The notes under the pieces are model-generated. The model searched no databases. It was not told the DNA's origin and saw only the letters and a list, made by a program, of their open reading frames with translations. From NCBI GenBank assembly GCA_964229355.1, contig CAXRDE010000023.1, positions 186,001 to 250,000 of the forward strand: 64,000 bases of DNA, read 5' to 3'. Positions 42,262 to 49,886 of the stretch are shown piece by piece. The number at the start of each line of letters is the position of its first letter. Within the stretch, counting starts at the first letter, position 1. Position numbers and translations under genes: made by a program. This DNA is from CAXRDE01 sp964229355. Lineage in GTDB: Bacteria; Cyanobacteriota; Sericytochromatia; UBA7694.

Positions 42262-43929
42262 ATGAACGACATTAAGTACAAAAAGAATAATTTTGGATCT
42301 TACTTACAGCGCTTTCCGGCCTTAGCCGTCACCGGTATATATATTACCTTTGGTTTACTTTGGATCATTTTCTCTGATCGGTTTCTGGAAGCCAGCTTTT
42401 CAAGCACCGCCCAGCCGCTGCTGCAAACCCTAAAAGGTTTTGCTTATGTACTCATAACCGGTTTACTCTTATACGGACTCATCCGTTATTTCACCCGTAC
42501 CCTACGGCAACAAAACAAACGCTATCGCTTACTGTTTGACGAAAATCCCTTACCCATGTGGATCTGCGATACCGAAACCTTAGCCATTCAAGACGTCAAT
42601 CTTTCTGCCTGCCGACATTATGGTTATGAGCAAGGGCACTTTTTAACCCTCCGCATGGGGGATTTAGAGGCCGCCTCACCCCCTTTAATTCTCAAGCAAC
42701 TCAATCAGCACTTACCCTCAGGCACCCTGAAGCACTTTGATAAATACCAAAATCCCATGGACATTTGGATCAGCTACCGGCAGTTGCCTCAGGAACTTTT
42801 GATTGCCGCCCACGATATTACCCAACAAAAAAACACCGAGCGTGCCCTGAGAGAAGCCAAAGACCATCTTGAAGTGTTCCACTCAGCTATCGACTCAGCC
42901 TTTATTTTGTTAACCCTCGATAGCAATCTCCGTATTCAAGACAGCAATACCCATGCGCGTAAAGCCCTGAAAGTTCAGAACACTGATGTCGCACCTCCTC
43001 TCAAGGCCTATGTACGCATCAGTTCACCCCCTCTGGATGCGTTACCCCCACTGTTGCGACCCAAAGCCCAGATTCCCTTAACCCTGCAGACCGACCAGGT
43101 GTGGATTCAAGGGATACTGATCTGCGGTTATGCCGATGAAGATCGGGATCCGCTCTACCTCTTTATTGGACAGGACATTACTGAACAAGAGCGTTTAAGA
43201 CATAACCAGGCCCACATGCAAAAAAGCCTGATTCAACAAAACCAGGATCTTCAACAGTTCACTTACATCGTTTCACACAATTTGAGAGCACCCGTTGCCA
43301 ATCAACTGGGACTTCTGCAATTGTTCAATCAAGAAAACCCAGAAGATCCCTTTAATCAAGAGTTATTAGACAAACTCAAAACCTCTGCTGAACGCATTGA
43401 TAAAACCTTGCAAGATCTGAATAATATTCTCAGCAGTCGCGGAGATATAGAACGGCAACAGGAGTGCATGATGCTGGATCTCTTATGCCAGGATATCTGG
43501 AAGCATTGCACGTCACTGATGCCCCATAAAAACGCCGCCTTAACGCTAGACTTAGAAGAAAATGAGGTGTGGAGCGCGCGGGCCTATTTGACCAGCATCT
43601 TTAATAATATTATTTCCAATGCCATCAAGTACAGAAGCCCTGAGCGCCCCCTGCAATTGCACATTCACAGCACCCGTGTAGATCAGCAGATTAAAATCAC
43701 CTTCCAGGACAACGGAAGGGGCATCGACCTGGAGCGTTACGGTAACAAAATTTTTGGCTTTTATCAGCGCTTTCATCACGAGATCGAAGGGCGCGGCATG
43801 GGACTTTACCTGGTAAAAAATCATGCTGAAAACCTCGGTGGCAGCATAGAGGTCGACAGCACGCCCGATGAAGGAACTTGCTTTACCCTCTGGCTACCGG
43901 CCAGGGGTAAACCCGCTAGCCGGGATTGA
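42262..43929 (+). CDS. Membrane-bound PAS histidine kinase
   Basis: A 555-residue sensor kinase. Two N-terminal membrane helices (about 15-35 and 53-75) form the GLLWIIFSD-type module common in PAS kinases. Two PAS domains cover about 90-190 and 205-315. HisKA follows with the phosphorylated H339 in YIVSHNLRAPVANQL. HATPase_c has the N box NNIISNAIKY, DNGRGID and GRGMGLYLVKNH. No response regulator is adjacent; the coiled-coil receiver at 20.6 kb is one candidate among many. The start lacks a Shine-Dalgarno and sits next to the inverted repeat at 42206-42258. Its end overlaps the convergent PLD gene by 14 nt. Confidence 0.9.
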   Translation: MNDIKYKKNNFGSYLQRFPALAVTGIYITFGLLWIIFSDRFLEASFSSTAQPLLQTLKGFAYVLITGLLLYGLIRYFTRTLRQQNKRYRLLFDENPLPMWICDTETLAIQDVNLSACRHYGYEQGHFLTLRMGDLEAASPPLILKQLNQHLPSGTLKHFDKYQNPMDIWISYRQLPQELLIAAHDITQQKNTERALREAKDHLEVFHSAIDSAFILLTLDSNLRIQDSNTHARKALKVQNTDVAPPLKAYVRISSPPLDALPPLLRPKAQIPLTLQTDQVWIQGILICGYADEDRDPLYLFIGQDITEQERLRHNQAHMQKSLIQQNQDLQQFTYIVSHNLRAPVANQLGLLQLFNQENPEDPFNQELLDKLKTSAERIDKTLQDLNNILSSRGDIERQQECMMLDLLCQDIWKHCTSLMPHKNAALTLDLEENEVWSARAYLTSIFNNIISNAIKYRSPERPLQLHIHSTRVDQQIKITFQDNGRGIDLERYGNKIFGFYQRFHHEIEGRGMGLYLVKNHAENLGGSIEVDSTPDEGTCFTLWLPARGKPASRD

Positions 43930-45103
43930 TATCATCATCTACCAGTTGGCTGCTACACTCTCGGTTATCGTAAGGAGGGGGCGTATTGTTTTGGGCCGCC
44001 TGCCTCAGGCGCTGATGCTCTTGTTCGTAGAAAGCGGCAATCTTGGGGGCGTTAATAATCAACGTGTTTTCGTTGTTGCGTTCTTCAGCACTCATCGAAA
44101 AATTATACGACCCTGTAATCACCACCCGACGATCCACAATAAACGTCTTGCTATGGAGCAAAGCCTGGTTCCCGTCAATCATGACCGGAATATTTCGGGT
44201 GAGCAAATCCTGGTAAACGGAGTATTGGCTGATCATACAGCCGTCGAAAATACCCTCTACAGCCACGCCCGCTCGCGCCTTTTGCACCAATAATTTTTGA
44301 ATGTCTTTATCGGTGACCGAAAAAACCGCAAAGCGAATACTTTTCTGCGCTTTGCTCAGGGTCTCAAGAATGGCCTGTTTAGTCCCCCCCTTGGGAGAGA
44401 AGTACGTCCGAAGGGTTCCCCCATCGACTTTTACCACAGGATAAGGAATCAGATGATCATTGGGTCCTAAAAGCCCCTGCTCGAACATCCGATTAAATTC
44501 AGCCTGGTAATTTGCGGCCAATTGCGGAGACGAAATTTTCAGGGAGTTATTGTTATCGCGGTACAGGGAGTTATGGGTTAAATTGAGTGAGCCTGTCACC
44601 AACTCAACGCCGTCCATAATCATAAATTTATGATGCATAAGCGCGGTGCGGTCATCGCCCTTCACGGGAATGCCAGCTGCCATCAGAGACTGAATCGTGG
44701 CTGCACTGTGGCGGCCCCCACTTAGGCTATCGCTGTCTGTTAAAATCCGTACGCGCACACCCCGTTGATGGGCCTGAATTAAAGCCTCAATAATGCTGGG
44801 TTCGGTAATATCATAGACCGCCAGGTCTAAGCTTTTCTGGGCCCGCTGTACCAGTTCCACAAAAATCTTGTCGGGATTCTGAGGATCCTGGCGGCCCGCT
44901 TTTTCGTTGTTGACGTAAAGCTCATGGTAGGCATTGTTGAATTTCACCGCGATATCACCATACTCCACAGGAGCATTAAAAGCCTGGAGGCCTGGGGCGG
45001 GATTCAAAGCCCGGCCATTCATGAGCGGCCCCTGCAGCGCGCGGGACTGGCATGCCACCAGTGGAATGAAGCCAAGAGCAAGAAGAGAACGAAGTAAAGT
45101 CAT
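43916..45103 (-). CDS. Phospholipase-D-like lipoprotein
   Basis: A 395-residue PLD-superfamily protein with two HKD motifs: H157, K159, D164 in MHHKFMIMDG followed by TGSLNLTHNS, and H317, K319, D324 in LHSKTFIVD followed by TGSYNFSMSAEERNNEN. Both active-site halves are intact. The N-terminus is a lipoprotein signal (LVAC, cysteine 18), so it should sit in the periplasm or outer membrane, where it could act on phospholipids or nucleic acids. The SxEERNNEN tail resembles Nuc/PLD endonuclease-type members, so the substrate is open. It is a single gene, convergent with the kinase. Confidence 0.88.
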   Translation of the reverse strand: MTLLRSLLALGFIPLVACQSRALQGPLMNGRALNPAPGLQAFNAPVEYGDIAVKFNNAYHELYVNNEKAGRQDPQNPDKIFVELVQRAQKSLDLAVYDITEPSIIEALIQAHQRGVRVRILTDSDSLSGGRHSAATIQSLMAAGIPVKGDDRTALMHHKFMIMDGVELVTGSLNLTHNSLYRDNNNSLKISSPQLAANYQAEFNRMFEQGLLGPNDHLIPYPVVKVDGGTLRTYFSPKGGTKQAILETLSKAQKSIRFAVFSVTDKDIQKLLVQKARAGVAVEGIFDGCMISQYSVYQDLLTRNIPVMIDGNQALLHSKTFIVDRRVVITGSYNFSMSAEERNNENTLIINAPKIAAFYEQEHQRLRQAAQNNTPPPYDNRECSSQLVDDDINPG

Positions 45104-45271
45104 GAAAAGTTTCCTGGTAGTGCTTAAGATCCTTGTCGTACCATTTAAACAGAACTTGCTTAAAATTTAAACTTCACCAGAAATCTAAAAAAAAGTTTGT
45201 GTCCCTTTGAACACTTCGGCAGTCCTCCGGGTCTTTTAAGAGACATACCAAAATAATCCAGGAGTCTTTTT

Positions 45272-47041
45272 ATGTTTTTATCTCGTTCTTACCGTTATTT
45301 AGCAGCCCTTGGCCTCAGCACGGCTTTGAGTCTGAGCGTCTGGAGCTGTGCCAGCAATTCTCGTGCCCCTGAGGAATCCCAGGAAGCGCAGGAAGTACAG
45401 GTCCACGCCGAAACCGAGCTCAAAAAAGAAAAAGACATGTACAGCCGCGCCGATCAGACGCTTAACACGCCTCCAGGTCCTCCCGCTTCAGCCCCCCTAC
45501 AACGGGCAAAAGTAGGGGGTGGAGAAGCCCCTTATGGCAATGCCCTAATCCAAAAGCCTGTCCCTCAGCCTGCGCTCACTGACGAAGCGTCACCCCACCA
45601 CACCGTACCAGAAGGCAACACCGAAGACTATGATCGCATTTATGAGAACCCTTTCCTCAATAGCCAAAATAACCCGCTGTCCACTTTTTCGATTGACGTA
45701 GATACCGCCTCTTATAGCAATATGCGCCGCTATATCGAACAAAATCAACTGCCACCTGCTGACGCCATTCGCATAGAGGAACTGGTGAATTACTTCCCTT
45801 ATCATTACGCGCCGCCCAAAAACAACGCCCCCTTTGCCGTGTATAGCGATGTGGCTGTGTGCCCCTGGGAGCCTAAACATCAGTTGCTCCGAATTGCCAT
45901 GAAAGGAAAACCCGTAGAGATTGATCGGCTGCCCGCCAGCAATTTGGTGTTTTTGCTGGATGTCTCTGGTTCGATGAATAGTCCCAATAAACTCCCCTTA
46001 CTCAAGCGTTCTTTAAAGCTCCTGGTGGATCGCATGCGTGAGCAAGACCATGTGTCCGTGGTGGTCTATGCCGGTGCCGCAGGCGTGGTTTTACCTCCCA
46101 CTTCAGGCGAGAACAAAGAAGCCATTATTGCGGCCCTCGACAAACTAGAGGCTGGAGGATCCACAGCGGGTGGAGCTGGCCTTGAGTTGGCTTATAAAAT
46201 GGCGCAGCAGCATTTTAAGGCCAATGGCAACAACCGGATTATTTTGGCTACCGATGGCGATTTTAACGTGGGACCTTCAAGTGATGCAGCGTTAACCCGC
46301 ATGGTTGAGGAAAAACGCAAAGCGGGTATTTATCTCACCGTATTGGGTTTTGGCATGGGCAACTACAAAGACAATAAAATGGAAAAGCTGGCCGACAAAG
46401 GCAACGGCAATTACGCATATATTGACAATTTAATGGAAGCCCGCAAGGTGTTGGTGACAGAGATGGGCAGTACGCTGCTCACCCTGGCCAAAGACGTTAA
46501 ACTGCAGTTGGAATTTAACCCGGCCAAAGTCGCCTCTTATCGCCTGATTGGTTATGAAAACCGTCTGCTGCGCAACGAAGATTTTGATGACGATACCAAA
46601 GACGCTGGCGAGCTGGGGGCAGGAACGACCGTTACCGCCCTCTATGAGTTAATTCCTGGGGATGCGCGTCAGACCGGTACCCCCCTGAAATACCAGAACG
46701 CCCACACCAAAGCCTCGGCCGGAGAAAGTGATGAACTGCTGACGGTCAAGCTGCGTTATAAAGCACCCAATCAGGACAAAAGTCAGCTGATTTCTCAGGT
46801 GGTGAAAGACACGATAATTCCCTGGAATCAGGTGTCCTCAGATTTTCGTTTTGCTGCGGCGGTGGCAAACTTTGGCATGCAACTGAGAGATTCTGAGTAT
46901 AAAGGGCAATGGCGTTTTGAAGACGTGATTACCCAGGCCCGCTCAGCCCAGGGCAAAGACACAGAATCTTACCGCCAAAACTTTGTGAATTTGGCCCGTC
47001 AGGCCATGTTACTAAAGCAAACCCAACCGGCTCAAGACTAG
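45272..47041 (+). CDS. YfbK-type von Willebrand factor A lipoprotein
   Basis: A 589-residue lipoprotein (VWSC, cysteine 26) with a charged, Pro-rich linker to about residue 115. The YfbK-type N-terminal domain follows (STFSIDVDTASYSNMRRYIE, IRIEELVNYFPYHY). The VWA domain (about 222-400) has an intact MIDAS: DVSGS at 230-234, the threonine in GGSTAGGAG and the aspartate in ATDGDFNVG. A conserved C-terminal domain (AGTTVTALYELIP, then SSDFRFAAAVANFGMQLRDS) completes the family. VWA domains bind proteins through a metal ion; the partner is unknown. A good GGAG site precedes the ATG, and the gene stands alone with its own terminator. Confidence 0.9.
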   Translation: MFLSRSYRYLAALGLSTALSLSVWSCASNSRAPEESQEAQEVQVHAETELKKEKDMYSRADQTLNTPPGPPASAPLQRAKVGGGEAPYGNALIQKPVPQPALTDEASPHHTVPEGNTEDYDRIYENPFLNSQNNPLSTFSIDVDTASYSNMRRYIEQNQLPPADAIRIEELVNYFPYHYAPPKNNAPFAVYSDVAVCPWEPKHQLLRIAMKGKPVEIDRLPASNLVFLLDVSGSMNSPNKLPLLKRSLKLLVDRMREQDHVSVVVYAGAAGVVLPPTSGENKEAIIAALDKLEAGGSTAGGAGLELAYKMAQQHFKANGNNRIILATDGDFNVGPSSDAALTRMVEEKRKAGIYLTVLGFGMGNYKDNKMEKLADKGNGNYAYIDNLMEARKVLVTEMGSTLLTLAKDVKLQLEFNPAKVASYRLIGYENRLLRNEDFDDDTKDAGELGAGTTVTALYELIPGDARQTGTPLKYQNAHTKASAGESDELLTVKLRYKAPNQDKSQLISQVVKDTIIPWNQVSSDFRFAAAVANFGMQLRDSEYKGQWRFEDVITQARSAQGKDTESYRQNFVNLARQAMLLKQTQPAQD

Positions 47042-47059
47042 TCCACATAAGGTGAAAGA

Positions 47060-47086
47060 CCCTCTGAAATAACTCTTTTCAGAGGG
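47060..47086 (+). terminator. Intrinsic terminator of the VWA lipoprotein gene
   Basis: A perfect 10-bp stem (CCCTCTGAAA with its complement), a 7-nt loop, and a T-rich tail lie 18 nt after the stop. Confidence 0.75.
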
Positions 47087-47130
47087 CCTTCTATTTTGTC
47101 ATTTCTTAGACATCTTTTTTATATCAGATA

Positions 47131-47139
47131 TGGTTTAAT
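47131..47139 (+). promoter_or_regulatory. Possible extended -10 promoter of the P-type ATPase
   Basis: TGGTTTAAT, 32 nt before the chosen ATG at 47172, fits the extended -10 pattern. Confidence 0.4.
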
Positions 47140-47171
47140 GGGCGCACATCCTGTGACCGATGAGGTGCCTC

Positions 47172-49796
47172 ATGCCTTGGCATATATTATCTCCTGAAGA
47201 AGTCCTGAGCAAAATCCAATCTACGCCTCAGGGACTATCGCAACACGAAGTCGAAGCACGGCAAAAAGAGCACGGCGAAAACGCACTGGTAGAAAAAGGC
47301 GTTAAAAGCCCCTGGGCCATTTTATGGGAACAGCTCAGTTCAATTATGGTACTTATTTTGGTGGTGGCCGCCGGTCTCTCTGCGGTATTGGGCGATTATC
47401 AGGACGCCGTGGTGATTTTGGCCATCATTGTCTTTTTTGTCTCACTGGGCGTTTTTCAGGAGTATCAGGCCGAACAAGCCATTGCAGCCCTGAAAAGCTT
47501 AGCGGTTCCAGATATTAAAACCCGGCGCGCAGGTCAATCACAAAAAGTGCCTGCTCCCCGGTTGGTGCCGGGAGATATTGTTTTATTAGAAGCTGGAGAC
47601 CAGGTCCCCGCAGACTTACGACTCATCGAAGCCCACCATCTCAAGGTGGAAGAAGCCGCTTTGACCGGCGAATCCCATGCGGTAGAAAAAAGCAGCGCGG
47701 CCATAGACGATAAAAGTGCGGCCCTTGCTGAGCGTTACAATATGCTCTACATGGGAACCCAGGTCACCTATGGCCGAGGCGTTGGTGTCGTGGTGGACAC
47801 AGGCATGAATACAGAGCTCGGGCACATTGCGGACATGATCCAAAATGTCGAAGAGCGCAAGACCCCCTTACAGAACCGCTTAGACCACGTGGGCAAAGTC
47901 CTGGCCGGTGTAGCTGTTGCTTTCTCCACCTTGATCTGTATGATCGGACTCTGGCGGGGAGAAGCTTTAAAAACCATGCTGTTAAGCGCTATTTCTGTGG
48001 CAGTAGCGGCCGTCCCCGAAGGCTTGCCTGCGGTGTTGACGGTTACCCTGGCTTTTGGAGCCCAACGCATGCTGAAACGCCATGCTCTGGTGCGTAAACT
48101 CACCGGCATTGAAACCTTAGGCTCGGTCTCTGTTATTTGCTCCGACAAAACGGGGACTCTCACTCAAAACAAAATGACCGTTACGCACCTTCTGGACTTA
48201 GAACAATGCCTGAATTTGGACAGCGTAAAGCCCCTGAATCGTTTAAGCCCCAACCTGCAACTAATGCTGCTTTGTGCAGCCCTGTGTAACGATGCAGAGA
48301 TCCATGGCGAGACAAGCCAGGGGGATCCCACAGAAATTGCCTTACTCCAGGCTGTCCTCACGCAGGGCTGGTCTTTAGAAAGCCTTCTGAGTGCGTTTCC
48401 TCGCGTCAATGAACTCCCCTTTGACTCCGAACGCAAATGCATGACGACGCTTCATCAGATTACGTCTATCCCCGATTTTCTCACCCCGCTGGCAGAAGCC
48501 TATCCCGAATTTCAGGAAGGTGCCTATCTTCGTTTAACCAAGGGCTCCATTGATAGTCTTTTGGTGCGTGCAAGTGAAGCCCCAGAAACCCAATGGCAGT
48601 CTCAAAATAAAGCCCGCGCAGGCGAAGGTGAGCGGGTGTTGGCTTTTGGCTACCGTTGGCTCGAACAAGCTCCTGAAACAATAGATGAAGATCAATTGCA
48701 ATTGCTCGGGCTGATGTCCATGATCGATCCCCCACGCCCTGAAGCCAAAGAGGCCGTACAAACCTGTCTTGCGGCAGGTATTCGCCCCATTATGATTACG
48801 GGCGATCACCCCCTCACCGCTTCGAATATCGCTCGCCAGCTGGGAATTACCCAGGAAGAGCACGTCTTAACGGGACGAGAATTAGAGCCCCTTTCAGAAA
48901 GCCAATTGCAAGAAAAGCTCAAGACCTACCAGGTTTTTGCGCGGGTCTCACCCGAGCACAAATTACGGATTGTGAAAGCCTTACAGGCTCAACATAAAAT
49001 CGTAGCCATGACCGGTGACGGTGTCAACGATGCTCCCGCTCTGAAGCAAGCCGATATTGGTGTGGCCATGGGCATTACAGGAACCGATGTTTCAAAAGAA
49101 GCGGCCGACATGGTTTTACAAGACGATAATTTTGCCACCATTGTGGCCGCCGTAGAGGAAGGCCGCATTATTTACGATAATCTGCGTAAGTTCATTAAAT
49201 TTTCTGTGGCGGGTAATATGGGCAAAATTGGTGTCATGCTGGTCGCTCCGCTACTGGGCATGCCCCTGGCACTGGCTCCCATTCAAATGCTCTGGCTCAA
49301 TTTGCTTACCGATGGCTTACTGGGCTTTGGCCTGGGGCTAGAAAAAGCCGAAGGCCAAATTATGCAGCGTCCCCCAACACCGCCTGATGAAAGTATTTTG
49401 GGCAACGGTATGACCCGTCAAATTCTGTGGATGGGCAGCCTCATTACGCTCATTTCAATGGGTCTGGGGGCCTGGGTGTGGATCCAAGAAGGTCCTGAAG
49501 CGCCCTGGCAATCGGTGCTGTTTACCTCTTTGGCCTTTGCGCAAATTTTTCAGGCCCTGGGTATGCGCTCCAGTCGCGAACACCTCTGGGAAGTGGGCCT
49601 GACGAGTAACCCCACCTTACTGGGCATGATAGGGGTTGTCTTGCTGTTGCAATTGGGCGTCATTTATTTGCCGTTCTTGCAGCAGTATTTTCATACCCAG
49701 GCGCTCTCTTTGCCTTTGTTATTGACGATTTTTTCCGTCAACGCCCTGATCCTTTGCATTGCAGAAGGACTCAAAGCCCTTGGCAAAGAAGTTTAA
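47172..49796 (+). CDS. Ca2+-type P-type ATPase
   Basis: An 874-residue P2-type cation pump. The ATG at 47172 is preferred over 47160 because GAGGTG lies just before it. The actuator motif is TGES, the phosphorylated aspartate is D325 in CSDKTGTLTQNK, and the hinge is TGDGVNDAPALKQADIG. The M4 motif is AVPEGLPAVLTVTLAFG, and ten membrane helices are expected. Motif composition is that of PMR1/PacL/SERCA-type pumps, so calcium (possibly manganese) export is likely; sodium-type pumps look similar. It forms a single-gene unit. Confidence 0.92.
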   Translation: MPWHILSPEEVLSKIQSTPQGLSQHEVEARQKEHGENALVEKGVKSPWAILWEQLSSIMVLILVVAAGLSAVLGDYQDAVVILAIIVFFVSLGVFQEYQAEQAIAALKSLAVPDIKTRRAGQSQKVPAPRLVPGDIVLLEAGDQVPADLRLIEAHHLKVEEAALTGESHAVEKSSAAIDDKSAALAERYNMLYMGTQVTYGRGVGVVVDTGMNTELGHIADMIQNVEERKTPLQNRLDHVGKVLAGVAVAFSTLICMIGLWRGEALKTMLLSAISVAVAAVPEGLPAVLTVTLAFGAQRMLKRHALVRKLTGIETLGSVSVICSDKTGTLTQNKMTVTHLLDLEQCLNLDSVKPLNRLSPNLQLMLLCAALCNDAEIHGETSQGDPTEIALLQAVLTQGWSLESLLSAFPRVNELPFDSERKCMTTLHQITSIPDFLTPLAEAYPEFQEGAYLRLTKGSIDSLLVRASEAPETQWQSQNKARAGEGERVLAFGYRWLEQAPETIDEDQLQLLGLMSMIDPPRPEAKEAVQTCLAAGIRPIMITGDHPLTASNIARQLGITQEEHVLTGRELEPLSESQLQEKLKTYQVFARVSPEHKLRIVKALQAQHKIVAMTGDGVNDAPALKQADIGVAMGITGTDVSKEAADMVLQDDNFATIVAAVEEGRIIYDNLRKFIKFSVAGNMGKIGVMLVAPLLGMPLALAPIQMLWLNLLTDGLLGFGLGLEKAEGQIMQRPPTPPDESILGNGMTRQILWMGSLITLISMGLGAWVWIQEGPEAPWQSVLFTSLAFAQIFQALGMRSSREHLWEVGLTSNPTLLGMIGVVLLLQLGVIYLPFLQQYFHTQALSLPLLLTIFSVNALILCIAEGLKALGKEV

Positions 49797-49826
49797 GGGC
49801 CTTGTCCAGTAAAAAGTCTGAGAGTT

Positions 49827-49835
49827 TGCTACAAT
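49827..49835 (+). promoter_or_regulatory. Possible extended -10 promoter of the beta-helix/FKBP gene
   Basis: TGCTACAAT lies 51 nt before the ATG at 49887, with no matching -35 at 17 nt. Confidence 0.4.
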
Positions 49836-49886
49836 TTTGAAAAGGGTTCGTCCCTGGAGTTTTGTCACCCATGGAGTCGGTTTATT

